NCBI GenBank assembly: GCA_021324115.1
Contig: JAJPJS010000008.1
Location: 22,160-86,159, forward strand
DNA from: Nitrososphaerota archaeon
GTDB lineage: Archaea > Thermoproteota > Nitrososphaeria > Conexivisphaerales > DTJL01
Length of the DNA: 64,000 nucleotides
Direction of reading: 5' to 3'
Under the pieces are notes generated by a model. The model saw only the letters and a list, made by a program, of their open reading frames with translations, was not told the origin of the DNA and did not search any database. The first letter of the stretch is position 1; each line of letters begins with the position of its first letter. Positions 33,560-41,827 of the stretch are shown one piece after another. A program made the position numbers and the translations under genes.

Positions 33560-34231
33560 TCATTTTGTAAAAGATATTTTTCCCTGACCAAGCTTTCTTT
33601 CCACCCTGTTCAGCGAGTCGAGGAGTCTGTTTCGTCTTACCTCTTCTGTCATTAATCCTCTCATGTCTTCAAGCAGCATGCGATCCACATCGAGCTTTCT
33701 TCTCATGCCAGGAATGAGGTTATCGAATATCGCGAGTGGCTTGATCGTGAGATAGATGGATTCTGCATATTCAAAAAGCCTAGAAGCTTCTCGCTGCTTG
33801 TCCACCCTCACATAGTCGAACACTTTTCTTTTGAGTTCTCCCACCACGTCAAGAAGCCCCAGTACGTAAGACGAAGGCTTCACGCCTATTTCTTCAAGTC
33901 CAGGAATCTCCCTGTTGTTTAGTAATGCCAAGAACACGGTTGCTTCAACGTACTCCATTTCAGAAGATTGAATGTATCTGTCGAGATCGGATGCCGCGGC
34001 CACTCTGAGTTTCTTCAGCCCTTCCGAGGCATTTTCTATATTCATCTTGGCAACGCGGAAGTCTCCTATATGTGACGCCACGATTGCCTTCGAACAGAAA
34101 GAAATAACATCCCTTGAATCCTTTATGAGTAACTCTCTCCTCTTTTCGTCTGATTCAAATTTTCTGACCGCTTCATGAATTGACCGGTCGAACTTCGAAG
34201 GTCGCCGTCCTTTTTTCAACAGACTCAACAC
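33560..34231 (-). CDS. Translin-family RNA/DNA-binding protein
   Basis: 223 residues, all helical. RRELLIKDSRDVISFCSKAI, then ASHIGDFRVAKMNIENASEG and the acidic MEYVEATVFLAL segment match archaeal translin proteins (COG2178). In eukaryotes the TRAX relative is an RNase in RISC activation, and MEYVEA holds the equivalent of the catalytic glutamates. The archaeal function is unclear, with RNA or tRNA processing suggested. The start (34231) is directly next to the stop of the inactive proteasome beta gene, so both are one transcript. Confidence 0.85.
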   Translation of the reverse strand: MLSLLKKGRRPSKFDRSIHEAVRKFESDEKRRELLIKDSRDVISFCSKAIVASHIGDFRVAKMNIENASEGLKKLRVAAASDLDRYIQSSEMEYVEATVFLALLNNREIPGLEEIGVKPSSYVLGLLDVVGELKRKVFDYVRVDKQREASRLFEYAESIYLTIKPLAIFDNLIPGMRRKLDVDRMLLEDMRGLMTEEVRRNRLLDSLNRVERKLGQGKISFTK

Positions 34232-34834
34232 TTAAAGTACGATGCTTTCTTCACGGCCACCCTGCTTGGTGATCACCAGCATATCGACCCCGTCTCCGCT
34301 CGCAGAATCCCGCTGAGATGAGGCTTTGATAGCCTTCAGAGCCAGCTCTTTTGCGGCCTTTTCATCCATGTCTTCCTTGTATTCTGACTCAATTACACCG
34401 ATGGCGATTTCTGAGCCTGATCCAATCACAGCATATTTGTCGGGGATAACCGAGCCCAGTGGATCAAGAACATATATGCTTGCTTCGTCACCTACGCCAC
34501 CCAGAATCACCTGGGTCAGAAGAGGATACATCCTCCTTTCGAACATTATTACTGACATCAGCTTGGTTACAGAATTGGGTTTGATCGGTCGATGGAGCTC
34601 CATCTCCCTCATTTTGATTATGGCCTGCACATTCCTTACCAAAACCTGCATATCAGCAATCATTCCGGCGCATGCTGCACCCGTGTATTCGGTTATTGGG
34701 AAGACCTTCTTCGCACCCTTACTCATAATAAAGTTACCCAACGCGAGCCTTTTTTCAGCCGCCAGCACCACGCCATCCTTGAATACAACACCGACCGCTG
34801 TGGCGCCTGGTATGTACTGCTCTATGCCGGACAT
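34232..34834 (-). CDS. psmB: Proteasome beta subunit lacking the catalytic threonine
   Basis: 200 residues of 20S proteasome beta fold. The mature start of active subunits is TTTxG; here it is PGATAVGVVFKDGVVLAAEK, so position 1 is alanine and position 17 glutamate, while R19, K33 (KGAKKVF) and the SQRDSASGDG segment remain. Such subunits are structural members of mixed beta rings in some TACK archaea. The active partner is at 45.0-45.7 kb. Only about ten residues precede position 1, and without Thr1 they would not be cleaved. It is co-transcribed with translin. Confidence 0.93.
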   Translation of the reverse strand: MSGIEQYIPGATAVGVVFKDGVVLAAEKRLALGNFIMSKGAKKVFPITEYTGAACAGMIADMQVLVRNVQAIIKMREMELHRPIKPNSVTKLMSVIMFERRMYPLLTQVILGGVGDEASIYVLDPLGSVIPDKYAVIGSGSEIAIGVIESEYKEDMDEKAAKELALKAIKASSQRDSASGDGVDMLVITKQGGREESIVL

Positions 34835-34927
34835 GTTTTCAACCCTTCCTTCAACTTGGTTAAAAGGATTTGCGACGATTCATTTCCGTATCCGATGAAG
34901 TCCCGATGTAACAGGCGCGCCCAAAAT

Positions 34928-35977
34928 TCATAAACTACTGGTTATCGTTCTCAGTACTTCTATTCCACCGTCTTTTTCACGTACAAACCTCTTCCCGAAG
35001 AACAATTCTGTGACGTAGATGTTGCTCTCTATATGTCCGGTCATCTCAGTGAATCCAATTTCAGATTCGCCTCTGGCGAGACACATGAGTGGGACTGCCA
35101 TGTCGGCGCAGTGAACGTCCAGAGCCGCACCAGATTCATAGCACGAAAGGAAATGGTGTGCCGATTTCTCACCCACCTCCTCTGCCTTCACCCCTCTTTC
35201 ACCCACCGCATCTCCCCCAATAAAGACAGGCCTGTCGACTCCTTCGGCGTAGACACAGATTGCCGAGCCCGGTGATATCGCAGGCTCCTCGACCGCAGAA
35301 GATTTCGTCACTTTTATTCCATGCCCTTCCAAGAGACGTTCCGCAGAACGAGCCTGCCTTTCTGCGACGTGTTTTGGCAGGTTAGAACAGACACTCTTTA
35401 CCATAACATTGACACTTCCACGTCTGACACAATTCAGCGGGTTGACTGTTGAGCCGTGATGAACCTCTATCAATACTTCTCCACCGCCTGCAGGGTAGTA
35501 TCCTCTACGAATCTCATGCAGTGAGAAATTAACACCGAACGACCTGAACAGCGGACCCGCAACCTCATGGAAGTAGTCTAACGTGGGACTCCATTTCGTG
35601 TCCGTTCCTCCCCTTATCCTGATCGTCATATCCCTACCCGTCAGGGACAGGGCAGGGACAAGCGCGGATAGAATCAGCGTGATGCTTCCTGCCGTTCCAA
35701 CATCCACGGTGACTTCGCCACTCTTTGAATCGCCCGGAATGAACCTGACAGCCGTACTTCCGACCTCTGCTCCAGCTAGCTGTCCAGACGTAACAATCGC
35801 AAACACCTTCAACGCGGCCAGATGTTGAGGTCTCAGCCCCGGATTTGGTCTCTTGGTTCTTATGTTGTCCATCACGATACCTCTCCCGGTGAGTGTGGAC
35901 AGCATCATCGCTGTTCGTAGTATCTGTCCTCCTCCCTCTCCAACCGATCCATCGATGCGTACAATACTGGAATCCAT
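34928..35977 (-). CDS. rtcA: RNA 3'-terminal phosphate cyclase
   Basis: 349 residues. Family motifs are VRIDGSVGEGGGQILRTAMM at the start, RGYYPAGGGEVLIEV in the middle, and the C-terminal CARGESEIGFTEMTGHIESN with the catalytic-histidine region. RtcA makes 2',3'-cyclic phosphate ends on RNA using ATP. The start is ATG 35977. It is divergent from the NMNAT gene with a 68-base gap. Confidence 0.96.
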   Translation of the reverse strand: MDSSIVRIDGSVGEGGGQILRTAMMLSTLTGRGIVMDNIRTKRPNPGLRPQHLAALKVFAIVTSGQLAGAEVGSTAVRFIPGDSKSGEVTVDVGTAGSITLILSALVPALSLTGRDMTIRIRGGTDTKWSPTLDYFHEVAGPLFRSFGVNFSLHEIRRGYYPAGGGEVLIEVHHGSTVNPLNCVRRGSVNVMVKSVCSNLPKHVAERQARSAERLLEGHGIKVTKSSAVEEPAISPGSAICVYAEGVDRPVFIGGDAVGERGVKAEEVGEKSAHHFLSCYESGAALDVHCADMAVPLMCLARGESEIGFTEMTGHIESNIYVTELFFGKRFVREKDGGIEVLRTITSSL

Positions 35978-36045
35978 AGCAGAAACTACCGCAAGAAGGT
36001 AAACTTCTTTATTATTGTCTTTTCCGTATTCAGCGCTGAAGCAAT

Positions 36046-36588
36046 TTGCGTAGCGCCCTTTTCATAGGCAGATTTCAACCACTACACCTCGGGCACGTGG
36101 CCGCGATCGAGTATGCCTTGAAGAATGCAGACAGACTCATAATCGCCGTGGGTAGTGCGGAGAAGAGCTATGAGCCGAGAAACCCGTTCACCGCCGGTCA
36201 ACGGGTGGACATGCTTCATGCGGTCCTTGTCTCAAAGAATCTGGCTTCCAGGGTGATCACGATAACCGTCCCGGACGTTGATAATCATGAGCTTTGGGTT
36301 CCCCTTGTGAAATCCCTGTCGCCAGATTTCGATGTGGTTTACTCCAACGACTATCTTACCATTTATCTCTTCAGAAGAGGAGGATACAAGGTGTCGGAGG
36401 TCCCTCTTTACCGCAGAGAGGAACTCATGGCAACAGAGGTCAGAAGGAGGATGGCCGAGGGAAAGGAGTGGAAGAAACTTGTGCCGCCCGAGGTCTACAA
36501 ATTCATCAAGAGTATGAATGGAGATAAATTGGTCAAAGAACTAATAAACCATCAACCTAACAACAGCAATCATCCTTCCAAGAAATGA
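36046..36588 (+). CDS. Nicotinamide-nucleotide adenylyltransferase
   Basis: 180 residues from TTG 36046. GRFQPLHLGH (residues 8-17) and NPFTAGQRVDMLHAVL, then NDYLTIYLFRRGGYKVSEVP, mark the archaeal NMNAT that makes NAD from NMN and ATP. A Lys/Asn-rich tail of about 25 residues extends past the usual end. The divergent rtcA gene has a promoter in the same gap. Confidence 0.94.
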   Translation: MRSALFIGRFQPLHLGHVAAIEYALKNADRLIIAVGSAEKSYEPRNPFTAGQRVDMLHAVLVSKNLASRVITITVPDVDNHELWVPLVKSLSPDFDVVYSNDYLTIYLFRRGGYKVSEVPLYRREELMATEVRRRMAEGKEWKKLVPPEVYKFIKSMNGDKLVKELINHQPNNSNHPSKK

Positions 36589-36633
36589 AATACTCAAGAG
36601 GGTTTATTTTCAGGGATTTCTCCCGCCCCCTGC

Positions 36634-38676
36634 ATGCTGACCGACAGCTTTGTTGAGCACGTCATCGGTAAGGGAAGATTCGTTGATGACCTCGTACTGC
36701 CAGGAATGTTGCACCTTCATGTAGTGAGGAGCAGGTACGCAAGAGCCAGGATAACTAACGTCTCAGGAGGAATCACAAATGCCGAACTTCCGGCTACTGT
36801 TACTGCCGTTGGGGAGGGTGCGGCCGGGCGTCCTGAATCGATAGCATATCCGGTGCTTGCGAAAGATTATGTTAACTACGAAGGGCAACCGGTCGCGGCT
36901 GTACTAGGCAGAGACAGGTACGAAGCGGAAGACATCGCGGATTCGGTTCAAGTGGAGTATGAACCACTCGCACCCGTGATGGACCCCCTCAAAGCTATGA
37001 ATTCACCTCCCATACACCCTGGAACAACCTCGAACATTGGTGTCGACGTACAGGTCGGCCAGGATTTCGAACTTCAAGACGCGCCTGTCGTCATAACAAG
37101 AAAGATCGATATCGCACGGGTGTCGCCCAACCCGATGGAGCCCCGTTCTATCCTGGTGGATTTCGATGGTCATAGGCTAACCGTGTATGCCTCGACACAA
37201 TCCATTCATTCCTGGAGACGGGGATTGGCTTCATCCCTGCATCTCGACCCAAACATGATCAGGGTAGTTCAAATGGACACGGGAGGAGCTTTCGGAAGCA
37301 AGAGTGCTGTTTACCCGGAGTACATAATTGCGGCTTATGCGGCAATGAAATACAGAAAACCTGTCAAGTGGGTCGAGTCACGGTCTGAACACCTGAGGGC
37401 GACCAACCAGGGAAGAGGGGTCAGGGCCGAGATGACCATTTATGCTGACCGGTCAGCTACGATTCTCGGAATAAAGGGTTCTTTGGTAGTGGACACAGGC
37501 GCATATATGGCTGGTCAGGGGACCTTTGCTCCAAGATGGATTGCCATGCAGATTTGCGGACCCTACGCAATAAAGAATGCGAGCGTCAGGGCAAGGGCCG
37601 TACTCACAAACAAGGTACCGCTTGGCCCGTACAGGGGGGCCGGACGACCGGAGGCGGGATTCATAATGGAGCGCATGATAGATTCACTTGCGGATGAACT
37701 GAAGATGGATCCTCTGGAAGTCAGATTGCGGAATGCAACCACACAGAATTTCACTTCCCCCTTGGGCCTGACTATCGGACCGATGAAACAATTTCTCGAA
37801 TCAGCTTCAAAGGAGCTGGATTATTCTTCGAAATCCAGGTTGGCCCCAACGGGTATTTCGTTCTTTATCCTCTGGTCTGCTGTGCAGCCAGGCGAATCAG
37901 CTATGTTGAAGGTAAAGGGAGGAAGGGTGAAAGTAATGCTGGGAGGCAGCTCAACTGGTCAGGGTCATGAAATAATGGCTAGGAAGGTACTCAACCAAGA
38001 ACTCGGCATACCAGAATCTGTTGTCGATTTCGAGCAGGGTGACACAGAACAGCTCGACGAAGGGGTGGGTAGCTGGGGAAGCCGGACCGCAATTGTGGCA
38101 GGAGGAGCCCTTGTTATGGCAGCCAACAAGCTGAAGGAAGAAGTAGCAAAGAAGGGGTGGAGATATTCACCCGAAGAGCTCCTGAAGGGAGAGTATGAGG
38201 TGAAAGTCAATTTTAATGCCGAGGTTCCGGTCTATTCACCCGGATTCAACCTGGTCAGTGTAATGCCCGACCCGCATCATGGCGTCTCAATCACAGAGTG
38301 TTCAGCGTACTATGATGTTGGACGGGTGCTCAACCCTGACATGGTTTACAGCCAGGTCGCAGGCGGTTCCACCCAAGCCATAGGCGAAGTGCTTTATGAA
38401 GAGGCAAGATACTCCGAGGATGGAGCGCTGCTCGTGGGTACTTTGGTCGACGCTGGCCTTCTTTACGCTTCAGAGGTTCCGAACTTCATCACGAAGCTGG
38501 GCGGTGCTCCGTCTCCGCTTCCGCCAGGCGCCAAGGGTGTTGGAGAAAGTCCAACGATAGGAGTTCCCCCCGCATTCGTAAAGGCGCTGGAAGCTGCTTC
38601 CGGGTCGCGGATTGATAAGCTGCCTGTGCCTCAAGATATCATGTCCCGCTTGATCGAAAAGGCAAACCATAAGTAA
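36634..38676 (+). CDS. Molybdopterin hydroxylase large subunit (xanthine dehydrogenase/CO dehydrogenase family), standalone
   Basis: 680 residues, about 90 shorter than most CoxL/XdhA proteins. The N-terminal Ald_Xan_dh domain starts GKGRFVDDLVLPGMLHLHVV. Mo-cofactor binding motifs are GGAFGSKSAVYPEY and GPYRGAGRPEAGF, followed by STGQGHE and the C-terminal GVGESPTIG with the catalytic glutamate. The Fe-S and FAD subunits are not adjacent, though they normally flank it. The shortened region lies around residues 390-420. Substrate unknown; purine, aldehyde or CO oxidation are possible. The following aminotransferase gene may be in the same unit. Confidence 0.85.
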   Translation: MLTDSFVEHVIGKGRFVDDLVLPGMLHLHVVRSRYARARITNVSGGITNAELPATVTAVGEGAAGRPESIAYPVLAKDYVNYEGQPVAAVLGRDRYEAEDIADSVQVEYEPLAPVMDPLKAMNSPPIHPGTTSNIGVDVQVGQDFELQDAPVVITRKIDIARVSPNPMEPRSILVDFDGHRLTVYASTQSIHSWRRGLASSLHLDPNMIRVVQMDTGGAFGSKSAVYPEYIIAAYAAMKYRKPVKWVESRSEHLRATNQGRGVRAEMTIYADRSATILGIKGSLVVDTGAYMAGQGTFAPRWIAMQICGPYAIKNASVRARAVLTNKVPLGPYRGAGRPEAGFIMERMIDSLADELKMDPLEVRLRNATTQNFTSPLGLTIGPMKQFLESASKELDYSSKSRLAPTGISFFILWSAVQPGESAMLKVKGGRVKVMLGGSSTGQGHEIMARKVLNQELGIPESVVDFEQGDTEQLDEGVGSWGSRTAIVAGGALVMAANKLKEEVAKKGWRYSPEELLKGEYEVKVNFNAEVPVYSPGFNLVSVMPDPHHGVSITECSAYYDVGRVLNPDMVYSQVAGGSTQAIGEVLYEEARYSEDGALLVGTLVDAGLLYASEVPNFITKLGGAPSPLPPGAKGVGESPTIGVPPAFVKALEAASGSRIDKLPVPQDIMSRLIEKANHK

Positions 38677-38724
38677 AGAAATGTTTAGTTATCCCGTATG
38701 ACTACGTGAGTCGGGTTAGCGAGA

Positions 38725-39912
38725 ATGAGTTACTATCCAAGACGAAAACTCGTGATGTTGCCCGGACCGACCAATGTGCCCGACAGGGTAACAAATGCGA
38801 TGCTGAAGGCCATTGTAAATCACAGGGGCCCCGACTTCCGTCCGCTACTCAATTCCATCAAGGGCAAACTGCAGAGCACTCTCGAAACTACGGGCGACGT
38901 AGTGGTGTTATCATCTTCGGGTACGGGTGGGGTCGAAGCATCGGTGAAAAACATAGTAAAACGGGGCGATAACATAATCGTTCCTGTATTTGGGGAATTC
39001 AGCGGGAGGCTGGCAGAGCAGATCAAGGAGGAGGGGGGGAATGTTACGAAGGTGGAGACCCAGCCGGGTACCGCGCCGACGCCTGACATGATCGATGATG
39101 CCGCAAAGAGGATCGGCCAGGTAAAGGCGATCTATGTGGTGTATAACGACACATCTCCCGGGACCACCTACAGGTGGTTGAAAGAAGTTGGGGATATTGC
39201 TCACGCCCATGGAGGTTTTGTTATCGCAGACTCAATTTCAATTGTGGGGGGTGATGAACTTCCTCAGGACAAATGGGGGGTGGACATGGTCGTAGGCGCT
39301 TCCCAGAAATGCATCGGCGCCCCGCCCGGCATAGCATTTATCACAATGAGTCAAGCAATGTCGAAATATGTGACTTCCAACGTACCCACAACGACTTACT
39401 TTAACCTCTCCAAGTATTTGGAATTCATGCAGCACGGAGAAACACCATTCACACCCGCGCTTCCGCTTTTCTATGCATTTGACGAAGCGCTCACAATGGT
39501 TCAGGAGGAAGGCATGCCGAAGAGAATAGAAAGGCACAGGACTACAGCTTCTGCCTTTTACGATGCGCTGACCTACGGTGGACTTCATCCATTCGTTGAA
39601 CCGAAGGTTCGTTCAAACGTGGTGGTGACCGTAAAGTTGCCCGACGGCGTAGACGACACCACATTCAGGGGCACGGTTGAGGACAAATTCAACGTAATTC
39701 TAGCAGGTGGGTTTGGCCCGCTGAAAGGCAAAATCTTCAGGATAGGGAACATGGGCGATGTCAACAGATACCACGTGATAGTTACCCTGAACGCGATCGG
39801 GAGTGCCCTCGGACTCATGGGAAGGCAGGTCGATGTCACTGGAATGGTAAGGTTAGCAGAAGAAAGGCTGAAACAGCTCGCGCCGGTTCCGAATCCATCA
39901 ATTCCAGCGTAG
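38725..39912 (+). CDS. Class V PLP aminotransferase (alanine/serine-glyoxylate type)
   Basis: 395 residues. MLPGPTNVPDRVTNAMLKAI, the HRGPDF segment, ADSISIVGGDELPQDKW with D169, and SQKCIGAPPGIAFI with PLP lysine K195 are typical. Members use alanine or serine as amino donor to glyoxylate or pyruvate; relatives act in serine/glycine metabolism, photorespiration or ureidoglycine breakdown. It follows the molybdenum hydroxylase gene by 48 bases. With the D-2-hydroxyacid dehydrogenase it could complete a serine route; pairing with a purine-type hydroxylase would also be logical. Substrate is not determined by sequence. Confidence 0.9.
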   Translation: MSYYPRRKLVMLPGPTNVPDRVTNAMLKAIVNHRGPDFRPLLNSIKGKLQSTLETTGDVVVLSSSGTGGVEASVKNIVKRGDNIIVPVFGEFSGRLAEQIKEEGGNVTKVETQPGTAPTPDMIDDAAKRIGQVKAIYVVYNDTSPGTTYRWLKEVGDIAHAHGGFVIADSISIVGGDELPQDKWGVDMVVGASQKCIGAPPGIAFITMSQAMSKYVTSNVPTTTYFNLSKYLEFMQHGETPFTPALPLFYAFDEALTMVQEEGMPKRIERHRTTASAFYDALTYGGLHPFVEPKVRSNVVVTVKLPDGVDDTTFRGTVEDKFNVILAGGFGPLKGKIFRIGNMGDVNRYHVIVTLNAIGSALGLMGRQVDVTGMVRLAEERLKQLAPVPNPSIPA

Positions 39913-39914
39913 CC

Positions 39915-40022
39915 TTATCCGCAGCATGAATTTTTCGTATCCGCACCCGAATCAGAAACAGCAGAGCTATCATCGTTGCAACAGCAACAGCAACAGCAGG
40001 TTCCACAGTCGTTCTTTGCCAA
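39915..40022 (-). CDS. Putative 35-residue poly-cysteine peptide
   Basis: A short minus-strand frame from TTG 40022 to TAA 39915-39917, starting MAKNDCGT, then seven consecutive cysteines, an acidic Asp/Ser middle and a final SCCG: ten cysteines in 35 residues. GGAGGTG lies six bases before the TTG, a strong ribosome binding site. The stop is directly after the convergent aminotransferase stop, as expected of a real gene. The cysteine run is coded by alternating TGC/TGT, made from three CAACAG hexamers, so a chance repeat is the main alternative. No family is known to me; binding of soft metal ions is a reasonable guess. It follows a cysteine-containing winged-helix gene. Confidence 0.5.
   Translation of the reverse strand: MAKNDCGTCCCCCCCNDDSSAVSDSGADTKNSCCG
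39979..39996 (+). repeat. CAACAG hexanucleotide microrepeat (3 copies)
   Basis: Three perfect CAACAG units, followed by a partial CAG. On the minus strand it encodes part of the cysteine run (TGC/TGT). Confidence 0.7.
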
Positions 40023-40059
40023 GTTAGCCACCTCCAGCACGTATGGGTCAGAGCAGTAA

Positions 40060-40293
40060 TTATTGACTTGCGCAAGCAGCGCTATAGCCATCTCTGGACT
40101 TCCTGATCAACCTGTGTGCGGTCAATCTGCGAAGTATCCTTGAAAGTACTTCCTGGTGCAGCGCGGTCTCACTTCTTATGTCGGTAAATGTAACGTTCGA
40201 CCTATTTCTATACACTATATTACAGACGAGAAACTCCCTTTCCGTCAGCTCCACGCACTCCCCGGGCCCCTCAGTCGAACAGCAAAACGGCAC
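40060..40293 (-). CDS. Small cysteine-containing winged-helix protein
   Basis: 77 residues from GTG 40293. MPFCCSTEGPGEC precedes a winged helix: LTEREFLVCNIVYRNRSNV, then TALHQEVLSRILRRLTAHRL and wing IRKSRDGYSAACAS. Five cysteines (C4, C5, C13, C24, C74) suggest metal or redox sensing. ATAAATAT at 40316-40323 is a TATA box whose expected transcript start is close to 40293, so translation would be leaderless; ATG 40314 would lie inside the promoter, and GTG 40254 is the shorter option. The poly-cysteine peptide gene starts 38 bases after its stop, so both could be one metal-responsive unit. This functional reading is inference. Confidence 0.6.
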   Translation of the reverse strand: MPFCCSTEGPGECVELTEREFLVCNIVYRNRSNVTFTDIRSETALHQEVLSRILRRLTAHRLIRKSRDGYSAACASQ

Positions 40294-40315
40294 GATCGGA
40301 TTGGCAGACCACACA

Positions 40316-40323
40316 TATTTATT
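40316..40323 (-). promoter_or_regulatory. TATA box of the winged-helix/poly-cysteine unit
   Basis: On the minus strand ATAAATAT is placed for a transcript start near 40293. It lies in the divergent gap shared with the FKBP gene. Confidence 0.5.
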
Positions 40324-40407
40324 GACTTGTTTGGTGGAAACTGGGCATTCTTTCGCGACAACTTTTAAAACTCGTCAAAGTTGGGTCATTCCATCTGGGT
40401 GAAATGC

Positions 40408-41244
40408 TTGGAACAGGGAACATTAGCGCTCATAGACTATGTCGCAAAGGTCAAGGACACCAGTGAAGTACTTGAAGCAACAAGGGAGCAGGATGCCAAG
40501 ACTCTGTCTGTCTTTGACCCTGGCGTAAAATACGAGCCTAAACTCGTTGCCGTCGGCGAACAGTGGGTAATGAAGGGACTGGACGAAGCTTTGCTGAAGG
40601 CAGAACCCGGCGGAAAGCAAACCGTGGAGATACCACCGGAGAAGGGTTTTGGATTGAGAGACCCTTCGAAGGTCAGGTTGATACCTCTGAGAAGATTCGG
40701 CGATAACGCCTCAAAATTGAAGGTGGGTGAACAGATTGAAGTGGATAACAGGGTGGGGACCGTGCGTTTCATCGGGTCCGGGCGGGTTCAGGTGGACTTC
40801 AATCACCGACTCGCCGGCAAAACGATCATATATGATTTTGAAGTTCTGAGGAAGCTGTCCGAACCAAAGGAAATCATTCTTGCGCTGATCCACCGCAGAG
40901 TTCCTGTTGATGTATCGAAGATTAAGCTCGACCTGTCCCAGGATTCCGTCAGCATTGAGCTACCACAGGATGTATTCTTCATGGATGGTCTTCAGTACAC
41001 CAAGAGGGCAATTTCGGATGAGATATTCAAATTTGTGAAGGGAATGGCTCACGTAACCTTTGCTGAACGTTTCGAGAACCCGGAAGCAATCAAAGCCGCA
41101 CAGGAAGCGGAAGCCAAAAAGGCTGAAGCGGAACAGGCCCAACAGCCAAAGGAAGAGGGGCAAGCTGCACCAGAAGAAGCGAAAGCAAAGCCAGCCCCCA
41201 AGCGCGCTCCAAGAAAGAGGACCAAGGCCTCAAAGGGCGACTAG
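40408..41244 (+). CDS. FKBP-type peptidyl-prolyl isomerase (SlyD-like) with Lys/Ala/Glu tail
   Basis: 278 residues from TTG 40408 (GTG 40399 or TTG 40381 are alternatives). LALIDYVAKVKDT begins the FKBP fold, with VMKGLDEALLKAEPGGKQTV and EIPPEKGFGLRDPSKVRLI as active-site strands and an inserted flap domain. A second domain of about 110 residues follows, then a low-complexity Ala/Glu/Lys/Pro tail (about 230-278). The family speeds proline isomerisation and acts as a chaperone. A TATA-like CTTTTAAAAC at 40362-40371 supports a start at 40399 or 40408. The divergent gene is the winged-helix protein. Confidence 0.9.
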   Translation: MEQGTLALIDYVAKVKDTSEVLEATREQDAKTLSVFDPGVKYEPKLVAVGEQWVMKGLDEALLKAEPGGKQTVEIPPEKGFGLRDPSKVRLIPLRRFGDNASKLKVGEQIEVDNRVGTVRFIGSGRVQVDFNHRLAGKTIIYDFEVLRKLSEPKEIILALIHRRVPVDVSKIKLDLSQDSVSIELPQDVFFMDGLQYTKRAISDEIFKFVKGMAHVTFAERFENPEAIKAAQEAEAKKAEAEQAQQPKEEGQAAPEEAKAKPAPKRAPRKRTKASKGD

Positions 41245-41246
41245 GT

Positions 41247-41684
41247 CTACGCCTGGGGGGCGGACCTCCACGCCTTGATGGCTTCATACCAGAAGACGGC
41301 GGCACCAAGTATGACCAACGCCGTAGGCCACAAAAGGAGTGGCTCCGAAAAGTAAAGTCTGATGGAAAGGATACCGAAATAAACAGCAAAAACTGTGAAA
41401 AATGCTCCATAAAATACAAATCTTGGGACCATCAGATTCCCTACCCGAAGAAATTCTTTCATAACATCCACCTTTACTTCGTTTGATACTTCATACTCCC
41501 CTGCTGTTTCCTTGAGAAGACCCATCTCCTGAAGTTTATTCAGATGATACTGCGCGAGTGAAGGGTTGGACATCCTAAGGGCTCGCTGTACTTCTCGTAC
41601 ACCAATCTTTCTCTTTTTCAGTGCGTACACGTAAACTCGAAGAGTGTTTCCTTTGAGCTGTGATTCGATCACATCTTTGTCCAA
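41247..41684 (-). CDS. Membrane-anchored winged-helix regulator
   Basis: 145 residues. An N-terminal winged helix (LKGNTLRVYVYALKKRKIGV, then RMSNPSLAQYHLNKLQEMGL and wing LKETAGEYEVS) is followed by two membrane helices (FVFYGAFFTVFAVYFGILSI and LWPTALVILGAAVFWYEAI). Proteins of this layout are common in archaea and thought to be one-component regulators sensing at the membrane. The start is ATG 41684. It diverges from a DUF4382 secreted-protein gene, and the gap has two perfect palindromes that are likely operators. Confidence 0.8.
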   Translation of the reverse strand: MDKDVIESQLKGNTLRVYVYALKKRKIGVREVQRALRMSNPSLAQYHLNKLQEMGLLKETAGEYEVSNEVKVDVMKEFLRVGNLMVPRFVFYGAFFTVFAVYFGILSIRLYFSEPLLLWPTALVILGAAVFWYEAIKAWRSAPQA

Positions 41685-41738
41685 GGTGCACTCTCCGCCA
41701 ATCCAGTCATGGCATACATCAAGACTAAAACGATTCCG

Positions 41739-41758
41739 CCGTTCAAATTATAGAACGG
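41739..41758. promoter_or_regulatory. Palindrome CCGTTC-N8-GAACGG over a TATA-like box
   Basis: Perfect six-base arms separated by eight bases that contain AAATTATA. It lies in the divergent gap, so a bound regulator would block TBP. The half-site GTTCAA recurs at 41772 and 41782. Confidence 0.55.
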
Positions 41759-41768
41759 TTCCTACGCT

Positions 41769-41781
41769 GGTGTTCAACACC
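41769..41781. promoter_or_regulatory. Palindrome GGTGTTCAACACC
   Basis: Perfect inverted repeat with six-base arms and a single central C, 10 bases after the first palindrome and sharing the GTTCAA core. Probably a second operator of the divergent pair. Confidence 0.5.
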
Positions 41782-41827
41782 GTTCAAAACAGTTGGTTCA
41801 TATTATGCAGGAAGTATATCCAAGGGT

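Noticed and set aside
39836-40075. Minus-strand frame with a VAVAVA run and a hydrophobic segment overlapping the aminotransferase end.
   Set aside because: It overlaps a conserved gene, has no ribosome site, and the cysteine frame in the same place has a good Shine-Dalgarno and ends exactly at the neighbour's stop.
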